From positions 295,001 through 359,000 of the forward strand of contig JALJCO010007904.1 of assembly GCA_023101725.1 (NCBI GenBank): 64,000 nucleotides of DNA. Direction: 5' to 3'. This DNA comes from Atherinomorus stipes. Lineage: Eukaryota > Chordata > Actinopteri > Atheriniformes > Atherinidae. Shown here one piece after another: positions 12,401-24,311 of this stretch. The notes beneath the pieces were generated by a model. That model was not told the origin of the DNA, made no database searches, and was given only the letters and a program-made list of their open reading frames with translations. The position numbers and the translations under genes are program-made. The number at the start of each line of letters is the position of its first letter. Positions within the stretch are counted from its first letter, which is position 1.

Positions 12401-15400
12401 TCCTGATCCTGGGTCTGATCCTGATTCTGATTCTGATTCTGATCCTGATTCTGATTCTATCCTGATCCTGATTCTGATTCTGATTCTGATCCTGACTCTG
12501 ATTCTGATTCTGATTCTGATTCTAAACCTGATTCTGATCCAGGGTTTGATCCTGATCCTGGGTCTAATCCTGAGTCTGATCCTGATTTTGATTCTTATCC
12601 TGATCCTGGGTCTGGGTCTGATTCTGATTCTGATTCTGATTCTGATCCTAATCCTGATCCTGATCCTGATTCTGATTCTGATCCTGATTCTGATTCTGAT
12701 CCAGGGTTGATCCTGATCCTGATCCTGGGTCTGATCCTGATCCTGGGTCTGATCCTGATTCTGATTCTGATCCTGTCCTCGGTCTGATCCTTATTCTGAT
12801 CCTGATCCTGATCCTGATCCTGATTCTGATCCTGATCCTGGGTCTGATCCTTATTCTGATTCTGATCCTGATCCTGGATCTGATCCTGATTCTGATTCTG
12901 ATCCTGATCCTGATCCTGGGTCTGATCCTGATTCTGATTCTGATTCTGATTCTGATTCTGGTTCTGATTCCGATCCTGATCCTGATTCTGATTCTGATCC
13001 TGATCCTGATTCTGGGTCTGATTCTGATCCTGATCCTGATTCTGATTCTGATTCTGATTCTGATTCTGATCCTGATCCTGGGTCTGATCCTGATTGTGAT
13101 TCTGATCCTGATTCTGATTCTGATTCTGATTCTGATCCTGTGTCTGATCCTGATTCTGATTCTGATTCTGATCCTGATCCTGATCCTGGGTCTGATCCTG
13201 ATCCTGATCCTGATTCTGATTCTGATCCTGATCCTGATTCTGATTCTGATTCTGATCCTGATTCTGATCCTGGGTCTGATCCTGATTCTGATTCTGATCC
13301 TGATTCTGATTCTGATTCTGATCCTGATCCTGATTCTGATTCTGATTCTGATCCTGATCCTGGGTCTGATCCTGATTCTGATTCTGATTCTGATCCTGAT
13401 TCTGATTCTGATCCTGATCCTGATTCTGATTCTGATTCTGATCCTGACTCTGATTCTGATTCTGATTCTGATTCTAAACCTGATTCTGATCCAGGGTTTG
13501 ATCTGATCCTGATCCTGGGTCTGATCCTGATCCTGGGTCTGATCCTGATTCTGATTCTGATCCTGATCCTGGTCCTCGGTCTGATCCTTATTCTGATCCT
13601 GATCCTGATCCTGATCCTGATCCTGATTCTGATCCTGATCCTGGGTCTGATCCTTATTCTGATTCTGATCCTGATCCTGGATCTGATCCTGATTCTGATT
13701 CTATCCTGATCCTGATCCTGGGTCTGATCCTGATTCTGATTCTGATTCTGATTCTGATTCTGATTCTGGTTCTGATTCCGATCCTGATCCTGATTCTGAT
13801 TCTGATCCTGATCCTGATCCTGGGTCTGATCCTGATTCTGATTCTGATTCTGATTCTGATTCTGATTCTGGTTTGATTCCATCCTGATCCTGATTCTGAT
13901 TCTGATCCTGATCCTGATTCTGGGTCTGATTCTGATCCTGATCCTGATTCTGATTCTGATTCTGATTCTGATTCTGATCCTGATCCTGGGTCTGATCCTG
14001 ATTGTGATTCTGATCCTGATTCTGATTCTGATTCTGATTCTGATCCTGTGTCTGATCCTGATTCTGATTCTGATTCTGATCCTGATCCTGATCCTGGGTC
14101 TGATCCTGATCCTGATCCTGTTCTGATTCTGATCCTGATCCTGATCCTGATTCTGATTCTGATTCTGATCCTGATTCTGATCCTGGGTCTGATCCTGATT
14201 CTGATTCTGATCCTGATTCTGATTCTGATTCTGATCCTGATCCTGATTCTGATTCTGATTCTGATCCTGATCCTGGGTCTGATCTGATTCTGATTCTGAT
14301 TCTGATCCTGATTCTGATTCTATCCTGATCCTGATTCTGATTCTGATTCTGATCCTGACTCTGATTCTGATTCTGATTCTGATTCTAAACCTGATTCTGA
14401 TCCAGGGTTTGATCCTGATCCTGGGTCTAATCCTGAGTCTGATCCTGATTTTGATTCTTATCCTGATCCTGGGTCTGGGTCTGATTCTGATTCTGATTCT
14501 GATTCTGATCCTAATCCTGATCCTGATTCTGATTCTGATCCTGATTCTGATTCTGATCCAGGGTCTGATCCTGATCCTGATCCTGGGTCTGATCCTGATC
14601 CTGGGTCTGATCCTGATTCTGATTCTATCCTGATCCTTCCTCGGTCTGATCCTTATTCTGATCCTGATCCTGATCCTGATCCTGATTCTGATCCTGATCC
14701 TGGGTCTGATCCTTATTCTGATTTTCCTGTCTGGATCTGATCCTGATTCTGATTCTGATCCTGATCCTGATCCTGGGTCTGATCCTGATTCTGATTCTGA
14801 TTCTGATTCTGATTCTGATTCTGGTTCTATTCCGATCCTGATCCTGATTCTGATTCTGATCCTGATCCTGATTCTGGGTCTGATTCTGATCCTGATCCTG
14901 ATTCTGATTCTGATTCTGATTCTGATTCTGATTCTGATCCTGATCCTGGGTCTGATCCTGATTGTGATTCTGATCCTGATTCTGATTCTGATTCTGATTC
15001 TGATCCTGTGTCTGATCCTGATTCTGATTCTGATTCTGATCCTGATCCTGATCCTGGGTCTGATCCTGATCCTGATCCTGATTCTGATTCTGATCCTGAT
15101 CCTGATTCTGATTCTGATTCTGATCCTGATTCTGATCCTGGGTCTGATCCTGATTCTGATTCTGATCCTGATCCTGATCCTGGGTCTGATCTTGATTCTG
15201 ATTCTGATTCTGGTTCTGATCCTGATCCTGATTCTGATTCTGATTCTGATCCTGATCCTGATTCTGATTCTGGTTCTGATTCTGATTCTGATTCTGATTC
15301 TGGTTCTGATTCAGATCCTGATTCTGATCCTGATTCTGGTTCTGATTATGATTCTGGTTCTGATTCCGATCCTGATTCTGATTCTGATTCTGATTCTGAT

Positions 15401-15532
15401 TCTGATTCCGATGCTGATCCTGATCCTGATCCTGATTCTGATTCCGATCCTGATTCTGATCCTGGGTCTGATCCTGATTCTTATCCTGATTCTGATTCTG
15501 ATTCTGATGCTGATCCTGATCCTGATCCTGAC
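6487..15532. repeat. 9-kb GATCCT/GATTCT hexamer array
   Basis: The array is built of GATCCT and GATTCT hexamers, with a five-base GGTCT-type interruption (CCTGGGTCTGATCC) every few units and rarer TTT, CCA or AAACC variants. On the plus strand one frame reads (Asp-Pro-Asp-Ser)n and one (Ile-Leu)n; the third is full of TGA. All three minus frames are largely open (Arg-Ile, Gly/Glu-Ser, Asp/Asn-Gln). Between about 9.5 and 11.9 kb the copies are more degraded (many TATCCT and deletions) than in 12-15.5 kb. It lies wholly in hsd11b2 intron 2. Confidence 0.97.
12515..15350. repeat. Higher-order repeat within the hexamer array (~0.91-0.95 kb period)
   Basis: Rare variants recur in order: TCTAAACCTGATTCTGATCC near 12523, 13475 and 14386, and TGATTGTGATTCTGATCC near 13091, 13999 and 14957. 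The spacings of about 910-960 bp show block duplication. A separate older duplication links about 10013-10290 with 11880-12150 (shared GATTTTGGTTCTGATCC context). Confidence 0.8.
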
Positions 15533-15659
15533 TTCTTTCACATACAGGTAAACAAGTTACAGACAGATATTTACAGATTGAATGTAAAGTAAACAAACAA
15601 ACAAACATGTATAGCTATTGCACTGTGACCCGGCCCGGTCCAGGCGACCCTGTCCTCAC

Positions 15660-15872
15660 CTCTCAGGCCCAGCTTGGCCTCGGTGTCCAGCAGGGCTTGC
15701 TGGACCTGCTGCGGCTGCGTTATGTCCACCTGTAGCAGGGTGAGGCGGGCCGAGCAGCTCCTCTGGAGGTCTTTGGCTCCGTCCCCCATCAGGTCCAGGA
15801 CCGTTGCAAAGACCTCGAACCCCAGGTCATCCAGACGCTTTGCTGCAGCGTTCCCGAACCCGGAATCACATC
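15660..15872 (-). CDS. hsd11b2: hsd11b2 exon 2 (NAD-binding motif)
   Basis: Second coding exon, 213 bp, phase 1 at both ends; acceptor CTCTGCAG, donor AGAG|GTGAGG. It encodes residues 98-169. With the last residues of exon 1 it forms the dinucleotide-binding motif TGCDSGFG (Thr97-Gly104), followed by a conserved KRLDDLGFEVFATVLDL strand-helix. It continues with LTLLQVDITQPQQVQQAL, whose VDIT segment is the usual acidic cofactor-contact turn of SDRs. The enzyme is known to prefer NAD+ and to oxidise cortisol to cortisone; in fish it also makes 11-ketotestosterone. Sequence is intact. Confidence 0.96.
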
Positions 15873-15902
15873 CTGCAGAGACGCAAAGCATCGGAGAAAT
15901 GT

Positions 15903-16375
15903 CAAATCTGGACTCCCCCACCGCTGCTCCGACACGCGGACCCTCAAGATCTGGACTCCCCCACCGCTGCTCCGACACGCGGACCCTCAAGATCTGGACT
16001 CCCCCACCGCTGCTCCGACACACAGACCCTCAAGATCTGGACCCCCCCACCGCTGCTCCGACACACAGACCCTCAAGATCTGGACTCCCCCACCGCTGCT
16101 CCGACACACGGACCCTCAAGATCTGGACTCCCGCACCGCTGCTCCGACACACGGACCCTCAAGATCTGGACTCCCCCACCGCTGCTCCGACACGCGGACC
16201 TTCAAGATCTGGACTCCCCCACCGCTGCTCCGACACGCGGACCCTCAAGATCTGGACTCCCCCACCGCTGCTCCGACACACGGACCCTCAAGATCTGGAC
16301 CCCCCCACCGCTGCTCCGACACACGGACCCTCAAGATCTGGACTCCCCCACCGCTGCTCCAACACACGGACCAGT
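15903..16375. repeat. 43-bp minisatellite, ~11 copies
   Basis: The unit contains ACCGCTGCTCCGACACRCGG followed by ACCCTCAAGATCTGGACTCC. Copies are very similar, differing mainly at CACGCGG/CACACGG, so the array is probably young. It starts only 30 bp from exon 2. Confidence 0.95.
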
Positions 16376-17089
16376 GCAGTCAGTGCCCCCCGCCCCCCCT
16401 CCGCCTCCCCCAAACACAGTGTGACTGGTTCTGATGGGAATGTGTTTCTGAGCAGAGAAGCGGGTTGGAGGATCCGGACTCTGGGCAGCACCTGTCAGGA
16501 TTCTCCTGATGGATGTCTGGACCTTTATCTGCTGGGGGGTTTCAGCCGGTTTCGTCTTCCCGCCCCAGAACGCGGATCTGCATCCATGAACACTCCGTCC
16601 AGCTTTGACAAACTGCAGAGCCGTCCTGTCCACACTCCCACATCTCTCTTCCCAGAAAGACTGAGAGTCCCTGAGAAACCACGGGGATCCGTCACGTCCT
16701 CCCCGCTCCCACACCCCGATCCTAGCAGAACTCCCCGTTCCGTGTTCCCACATGCAGCGGGGTTCTGGACCGGTTCTGCCGGTCATGCCACGGAGGCGCT
16801 GGCACGCTGCCTCTCCCGAGTCCTTGGCGGACGTCCAGAGTCACGTCCTGAGAAAAAGGCTGCTGAGGAAAAATAAGTCCCGGAACCCGACACCATGCAG
16901 CAGAAAGACCCGATCCAAATGCTGCATGTAAATATTACATCATGTTTGGGGATTTTAATGACCAGAAGATGAACTTTGCATATCTGCCAGTGTGAAGGAG
17001 AAAAAAATGGTCCAGAACAGTCGACCTTTCCGAAAGATTCATTCTTCATCTTCACAGTCTGACCAGTGGGACAAAACCTCAGTGAAACT
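16376..17089. other. Unique intron sequence
   Basis: No exon, transposon or array was recognised. The open frames crossing it have no recognisable domain and are extensions from the neighbouring 43-bp array. Confidence 0.6.
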
Positions 17090-18068
17090 CATTCACAGGA
17101 CCGGTGGATTCCACTTCAATCCGGTTAAATATCCAGTTACAGGACCGGTGGATTCCACTTCAATCCGGTTAAATATCCAGTTACAGGACCGGTGGATTCC
17201 AGTTCAATCCGGTTAAATATCCAGTTACAGGACCGGTGGATTCCAGTTAAATCCGGTTAAATATCCAGTTACAGGACCAGTGGATTCCACTTCAATCCGG
17301 TTAAATATCCAGTTACAGGACCGGTGGATTCCACTTCAATCCGGTTAAATATCCAGTTACAGGACCGGTGGATTCCAGTTCAATCCGGTTAAATATCCAG
17401 TTACAGGACCGGTGGATTCCACTTCAATCTGGTTAAATATCCAGTTACAGGACCAGTGGATTCCACTTCAATCCGGTTAAATATCCAGTTACAGGACCGG
17501 TGGATTCCAGTCAAATCCGGTTAAATATCCAGTTACAGGACCGGTGGATTCCACTTCAATCCGGTTAAATATCCAGTTACAGGACCGGTGGATTCCAGTT
17601 AAATCCGGTTAAATATCCAGTTACAGGACCGGTGGATTCGGTTCAATCCGGTTAAATATCCAGTTACAGGACCAGGTGGATTCCACTTCAATCTGGTTAA
17701 ATATCCAGTTACAGGACCGGTGGATTCCAGTTCAATCCGGTTAAATATCCAGTTACAGGACCAGTGGATTCCACTTCAATCCGGTTAAATATCCAGTTAC
17801 AGGACGGGTGGATTCCAGTTAAATCCGGTTAAATATCCAGTTACAGGACCGGTGGATTCCACTTCAATCCGGTTAAATATCCAGTTACAGGACCGGTGGA
17901 TTCCACTTCAATCCGGTTAAATATCCAGTTACAGGACCGGTGGATTCCAGTTTAATCTGGTTAAACATCCAGTCAGAGAAGCAGTGGATTTCAGTTTAAT
18001 CTGGTTAAACATCCAGTCAGAGAAGCAGTGGATTTCAGTTTAATCTGGTTAAATATCCAGTCAGAGAA
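17090..18068. repeat. 44-bp minisatellite, ~22 copies
   Basis: The unit contains GGACCGGTGGATTCCACTTC and AATCCGGTTAAATATCCAGT. The last two or three copies are a diverged variant (CAGAGAAGCAGTGGATTTC) that marks the older edge of the array. Confidence 0.95.
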
Positions 18069-19090
18069 GGATCTATTATGTGGATTCTGGCTCTGAGAAA
18101 GAGCAGCAGTTATATAACGGGGCTGAAGGTCTGGGGGCCCCCTACAGAGACGTGACTGGGTCAGAAACACATCTGGAACTGGGTGGAGATGAGCGGCAAC
18201 ATCTGCAGACCCAGTTCCACATCCAGATCAGATTACCGCAGAACTCCCAACACATTCCCATTGCAATGTTCTGGCAGACATGTCTGATCCAGATCCTACC
18301 CGGAAGGCAGATCGAGGTTCTGAAACATTTCGGGACACTCTTAATCTGGTTTCTTTTGGGTTTTTAAAGGTCTCCTGTAACGTTCCGGTTTCATGGGTCT
18401 GTGTGGGGTTCTGCTGGGCCTCCTGATGACGTACCTTTCAAACATTTTTGTTTTCCACTTCAGCAGATTTAAATATTAAAATCCATCTGGCTTCTGGTTT
18501 TGGTTATGGTTCTGGTCTTCAGTGGATATCCCTGAAAAGTAGCACCTTCAAGATTCTTTATGAAGGAGCTACAGACGGAAAAGCTCTGATGTTCTGGATC
18601 ATTTCCAACGTCCAGCCTGTAACGTGGAGGGCTGGGAAAGTTCTGGTTCTGGTCTATAATTGCAGCTGTCTCTGTTTGACTTGTGTGGTTTGGATCAGAG
18701 CCAAGCTCAGCTCAGACTCTCTTTTTGGGTTAAAAATAGTCCCAGACACTGTTTACATGACCCGGTTCTGCCAACTCTCGCGGCTCGGTGGAGGTCATGT
18801 GACACAGCAGGAACCTGGTGATCAGAACCGAGTCCTGGACCAGGATTCATCGGGAGTTCTTCATGTTCAAAAACAGCTAGTGTCATCAGAACTACACAGA
18901 ACTGTGATGAACAAGGAGGAGCAGAAGCGGTCCAAAAACGGAAAACAGGAATGTTGGAAAAGAGTAAAAGTGTCCAAGTTTCAAAAACAGAATGAAAACA
19001 AAGAGATGAACGAGGGAACGAGGAGCGGAGGGAGGAAGGTTGGTGCTAAATGTTGGAGGAACATCATGAGGAACGCTGTGAGGAACGCTC
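18069..19090. other. Unique intron sequence
   Basis: About 1 kb of intron 1 without array structure. I see no exon with consensus flanks and no recognisable protein similarity. Confidence 0.6.
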
Positions 19091-20075
19091 TGTTTGTGTC
19101 AATGTGGACCAGAGAACCGGGTTTTCCAGAACCCAGCAGGCTGGGTGTGTGCGGCTCAATGTGGACCAGAGAACCGGGTTTTCCAGAACCCAGCAGGCTG
19201 GGTGTGCGCGGCTCATTGTGGACCAGAGAACCGGGTCTTCAAGAACCCAGCAGGCTGGGTGTGTGCGGCTCAATGTGGACCAGAGAACCGGGTTTTCCAG
19301 AACCCAGCCGGCTGGGTGTGCGCGGCTCATTGTGGACCAGGGAACCGGGTCTTCAAGAACCCAGCAGGCTGGGTGTGTGCGGCTCATTGTGGACCAGGGA
19401 ACCGGGTTTTCCAGAACCCAGCAGGCTGGGTGTGCGCGGCTCATTGTGGACCAGAGAACCGGGTTTTCCAGAACCCAGCAGGCTGGGTGTGTGCGGCTCA
19501 TTGTGGACCAGAGAACCGGGTTTTCCAGAACCCAGCAGGCTGGGTGTGTGCGGCTCAATGTGGACCAGAGAACCGGGTTTTCCAGAACCCAGCCGGCTGG
19601 TTGTGCGCGGCTCATTGTGGACCAGAGAACCGGGTCTTCAAGAACCCAGCAGGCTGGGTGTGCGCGGCTCATTGTGGACCAGAGAACCGGGTTTTCCAGA
19701 ACCCAGCAGGCTGGGTGTGCGCGGCTCATTGTGGACCAGAGAACCGGGTTTTCCAGAACCCAGCAGGCTGGGTGTGTGCGGCTCATTGTGGACCAGGGAA
19801 CCGGGTTTTCCAGAACCCAGCAGGCTGGGTGTGTGCGGCTCATTGTGGACCAGAGAACCGGGTTTTCCAGAACCCAGCAGGCTGGGTGTGTCCGGCTCAT
19901 TGTGGACCAGAGAACCGGGTTTTCCAGAACCCAGCAGGCTGGGTGTGTGCGGCTCATTGTGGACCAGGGAACCGGGTCTTCCAGAACCCAGCAGGCTGGG
20001 TGTGTGCGGCTCATTGTGGACCAGGGAACCGGGTCTTCCAGAACCCAGCAGGCTGGGTGTGCGTGGCTCGTGGGG
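19091..20075. repeat. 57-bp minisatellite, ~17 copies
   Basis: The unit contains GTGGACCAGAGAACCGGGTT and TTCCAGAACCCAGCAGGCTG then GGTGTGTGCGGCTC. Because 57 is divisible by three and the unit lacks stops in several frames, open frames of 350-560 codons cross it on both strands; these are artefacts of the period. Confidence 0.96.
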
Positions 20076-20414
20076 GCGAGGTGGATGTTTGTCTGACCTA
20101 CATTTGGTTCCTGATGGAAGCTACGTTCCTTCCTGAGTGTGAGCAGGAAATCTGCAGCAGTCTTTGATGGCATCTGGGTCAGAACCTGCTGCAGGTTCCA
20201 GACAAACACACGAAGTGGAAAACACTTGACTCAGCTGTTTCTGTCCGGTTATCCCAAACTGGATTCCACAGTAACAACTTGGCCGCCGGAACATCTGCTG
20301 ACTTTACATATTCAGGTCCAACATCTGGGAATCATGTTGGCAGGAAGACCGGATCAGAGCATGCAGATCCGGGTCCCCATCGTATCTGAAGGAAGACTAG
20401 ATTGCAGCATGTGA
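20076..20414. other. Unique intron sequence between arrays
   Basis: About 340 bp separating the 57-bp and 19-bp arrays; nothing recognised. Confidence 0.6.
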
Positions 20415-21640
20415 ACTGATGGGTGATGGTTGGACTGGTGGGTGATGGTTGGACTGGTGGATGATGGTTGGACTGGTGGGTGATGGATGGACTGGTGGGT
20501 GATGGTTGGACTGGTGGGTGATGGTTGGACTGGTGGGTGATGGTTGGACTGGTGGATGATGGTTGGACTGGTGGGTGATGGTTGGACTGGTGGATGATGG
20601 TTGGACTGGTGGGTGATGGTTGGACTGGTGGATGATGGTTGGACTGGTGGGTGATGGATGGACTGGTGGGTGATGGTTGGACTGGTGGGTGATGGTTGGA
20701 CTGGTGGGTGATGGTTGGACTGGTGGATGATGGTTGGACTGGTGGGTGATGGTTGGACTGGTGGATGATGGTTGGACTGGTGGGTGATGGATGGACTGGT
20801 GGGTGATGGTTGGACTGGTGGGTGATGGTTGGACTGGTGGGTGATGGTTGGACTGGTGGATGATGGTTGGACTGGTGGGTGATGGTTGGACTGCTGGATG
20901 ATGGTTGGACTGGTGGATGATGGTTGGACTGGTGGGTGATGGATGGACTGGTGGATGATGGTTGGACTGGTGGATGATGGTTGGACTGGTGGGTGATGGT
21001 TGGACTGGTGGGTGATGGTTGGACTGGTGGGTGATGGTTGGACTGGTGGGTGATGGTTGGACTGGTGGGTGATGGTTGGACTGGTGGGTGATGGTTGGAC
21101 TGGTGGATGATGGTTGGACTGGTGGGTGATGGTTGGACTGCTGGATGATGGTTGGACTGGTGGATGATGGTTGGACTGGTGGATGATGGTTGGACTGGTG
21201 GGTGATGGTTGGACTGCTGGATGATGGTTGGACTGGTAGATGATGGTTGGACTGGTAGATGATGGTTGGACTGGTGGGTGATGGTTGGACTGGTGGGTGA
21301 TGGTTGGACTGGTGGGTGATGGTTGGACTGCTGGATGATGGTTGGACTCGTGGATGATGGTTGGACTGGTGGGTGATGGTTGGACTGGTGGGTGATGGTT
21401 GGACTGGTGGATGATGGTTGGACTGGTGGGTGATGGTTGGACTGGTGGGTGATGGTTGGACTGGTGGATGATGGTTGGACTGGTGGGTGATGGTTGGACT
21501 GGTGGATGATGGTTGGACTGGTGGGTGATGGTTGGACTGGTGGGTGATGGTTGGACTGGTGGATGATAGTTGGACTGGTGGATGATAGTTGGACTGGTGG
21601 GTGATGGTTGGACTGGTGGGTGATGGTTGGACTGCTGGAT
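20415..21640. repeat. 19-bp minisatellite, left part (~64 copies)
   Basis: The unit is GGGTGATGGTTGGACTGGT, with frequent GGATGATGG and GATGGATGG variants. It continues after a retroposon insertion at 21972. Confidence 0.97.
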
Positions 21641-21971
21641 GATGGTTGCAGTGTTTGTTGGTCTCCCTTTCTGTCTTCTCCCCCCCAGCCGGTCGAGGCA
21701 GATGGCCGCCCTACCTGAGCCGGGTTCTGCCGGAGGTTTTTCCTTCCTGTTAAAAGGGTGTTTTCCTTCCCACTGTCGCCACCCCTCCGTGCTTGCTCAG
21801 GATGGGGGATTGGACCGGGTCAAGTCAAGATTCGATCCAATCTGTTGGTTTCCTTAACTAGGCTGTTCTGAATCTGACCTGAATTTTTCTGTCTGTTTAA
21901 GCGCTCTGAGGTGACACTGTCATGAATGGACGCTATACAAATAAAGTTGAATTGAAATGAATTGAATTGAA
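21641..21971 (+). mobile_element. Teleost non-LTR retroposon 3' tail inserted in the 19-bp array
   Basis: A 330-bp segment unrelated to the array includes GGTCGAGGCAGATGGCCGCC, GGTTTTTCCTTCCTGTTAAA, TCAAGATTCGATCC, GCGCTCTGAGGTGACACTGT and a tail of ATTGAA-type repeats after ATACAAATAAAGTTGAATTG. I know this sequence as the end of a very common fish retroposon of L2/RTE type. The flanks are GATGATGGTTG and ATGGTTGGAC, so a target duplication of about 7 bp is possible but cannot be told from the array itself. Confidence 0.75.
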
Positions 21972-22478
21972 TGGTTGGACTGGTGGGTGATGGTTGGACT
22001 GGTGGATGATAGTTGGACTGGTGGGTGATGGTTGGACTGGTGGATGATAGCTGGACTGGTGGGTGATGGTTGGACTGGTGGATGATGGTTGGACTGGTGG
22101 GTGATGGTTGGACTGGTGGGTGATGGTTGGACTGGTGGATGATGGTTGGACTGGTGGGTGATGGATGGACTGGTGGGTGATGGTTGGACTGGTGGGTGAT
22201 GGTTGGACTGGTGGGTGATGGTTGGACTGGTGGGTGATGGATGGACTGGTGGGTGATGGTTGGACTGGTGGATGATGGTTGGACTGGTGGATGATGGTTG
22301 GACTGGTGGGTGATGGTTGGACTGGTGGGTGATGGATGGACTGGTGGATGATAGTTGGACTGGTGGGTGATGGTTGGACTGGTGGATGATAGTTGGACTG
22401 GTGGGTGATGGTTGGACTGGTGGGTGATGGTTGGACTGGTGGGTGATGGTTGGACTGGTGGGTGATGGATGGACTGGA
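21972..22478. repeat. 19-bp minisatellite, right part (~26 copies)
   Basis: The same GGGTGATGGTTGGACTGGT unit resumes directly after the retroposon tail. Confidence 0.97.
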
Positions 22479-22486
22479 CTACCAGA

Positions 22487-22830
22487 TTAGTGAATGTAGA
22501 TACTAGTACCTTTACGTCTACCAGAGTAGTGAATGTGAATACTATTACCTTTACTCCTACCAGAGTAGTGAATGTAAATACTAGTACCTTTACTCCTTCC
22601 AGAGTATTGAATGTGAATACTAGTACCTTTACTCCTGCCAGAGTATTGAATGTGAATACTAGTACCTTTACTCCTACCAGAGTATTGAATGTGAATACTA
22701 GTACCTTTACTCCTACCAGAGTAGTGAATGTGAATACTAGTACCTTTACTCCTTCCAGAGTATTGAATGTGAATACTTGTACCTTTACTCCTACCAGAGT
22801 AATCAATGTGAATACTTTCGGCTACTTACA
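22487..22830. repeat. 39-bp minisatellite, ~9 copies
   Basis: The unit contains ACCAGAGTAGTGAATGTGAA and TACTAGTACCTTTACTCCT. Its 13-codon period leaves a stop-free frame that has no protein similarity I recognise. Confidence 0.93.
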
Positions 22831-22899
22831 GGTGACCCGGTGACCCTGACGTTGGAAACGTACAAATCCCTGGACATGTTGTTCAGGGACAATTTAAAC

Positions 22900-23440
22900 G
22901 GTCTGGTGAACACCCCCTTACCCCCTTATGGGTGTCGGGGGAGGGGTGAGGGGTTTTGGAGGGAGGAGTGTGCGTGTGGGAGTGAGGTGTGTGTGTGTCG
23001 GTGTGTTGGGGGTGGGGGCAGGGGTGTGTGCATGGTGCGGGGGCTTTGGGGTGGGTGTTGACCCATGCTTGGGGGCCTGGTCCTCCTGGGTGTAGGCTGG
23101 GCCCTTTGTCCAGGTTCGGGGGGTGATTATGCATTTCTGTGCAGATGCAGCGGTTGGCTGTGTTGGTATCCATGTTTGTTCTGTCCTCTCTTCACTCTGG
23201 TTCTTTCCTTTCTCTCCTCCACTTCTCATCGTTTCTGTTCTAAACCTCATCTTCCAACAAATACTCAGATCATCAGGAGGAGTCTCATATCCACGAAGCT
23301 TCTGTTGGCAAAACTTTCTGAAAGACATTTCTGTACCTTCATGGTCCATTTTTGTCCCTTATCAAGCTGTATGAGTTAATAAAGTACAATTAAACCAATT
23401 AAAGATGATGAATAAAAGTCAATAAAATAGAGATTATGAC
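22900..23440 (+). mobile_element. Possible 5'-truncated LINE 3' UTR remnant
   Basis: A G-rich stretch (GGGGGAGGGGTGAGGGG, GGGGGTGGGGGCAGGGG) passes into CT-rich sequence and then an A-rich end with several AATAAA-like signals near 23386-23430. This resembles the G-rich 3' UTRs of fish L1/Tx1 elements, such as the one at 50-54.6 kb in the opposite orientation. No coding part or clear target duplication is visible. Confidence 0.3.
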
Positions 23441-24311
23441 AACAATCCAAGATGCTAATAATAAATGAATAATTATTATAGAAATATTAGGCCAAACACA
23501 TATATAATTATACATATAATTATTACTATGATTATTATGAAAATCATGATATAATAACTATAATTATACTACTGTTTAGAAGTACTGCTATTTATAGTTA
23601 TTGTACAAGCTACACACATTTTTCAATGCTGCAGGTACCCTTAGGGTTGGAATGGTACACATGTGTACTTTATATTACTTTGGACCCTTTTTCATAGTAT
23701 ATAGGTACTTCTGGCCTCATAAAGACCAATATTGTACTTTGGAGAGAACATTTGTAGTAAATGTACGTACAGGTACAGAAATGACCCTGTCTCGTACCTG
23801 TTTCTGAGAGTGCGGACAGGACACCTTAGAAGAAAGAAGAAAGGTGAAGCCAAGTCAGACTGAAGCTTTCCTGTCCCATCACTTCAAAGCCTGAGCAGAG
23901 CGGATCGCTACGACAACAATGACATCATCTGTCACAGCCCCCCAGCCTGGTTCCTGCCCCCCACAGAAGTATCTTCATTTTCGGGCCGATGAAAGGTCCG
24001 AGCAGCTGGTCTGAGAACCAGAAACCTCGGCAGCGCCGGCATTAAACACGACCTGAGAGCTGAACTCAGCCTTCTGCAACCTCAGAGTTTATTCTGCAGC
24101 GGCTGGGAGTCTGTCCGTCTCCACGGCGACAGGCATTTTTTTGGGAAAGTTTCCACCGTGTGAGTGTTTCTGCAGATTACAGCCGAGAACAGTTACACAA
24201 AGACAGAGTCGCTTTAATCTGCAGATCTGATTATCTCGTTAACTACGACACAAAGAGCCTGGAGCCAGCTGGCCGTCAGGCAGCAGCATGGAGGCAGAGG
24301 TCAGTCCAAAC
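23441..24311. other. AT-rich then mixed unique intron sequence
   Basis: No exon, array or recognisable transposon was found here. Confidence 0.55.

Larger units (their letters stand above)
6450..15659 (-). other. hsd11b2 intron 2
   Basis: This 9210-bp intron is almost completely filled by the hexamer array described next. Only about 35 bp at the exon 3 side and about 125 bp at the exon 2 side are unique. Confidence 0.9.

Noticed and set aside
18448..20136. 562-codon open frame on plus, with equally long frames on minus
   Set aside because: It spans the 57-bp minisatellite; the period is divisible by three and several frames are open at once, with no domain and no splice context.
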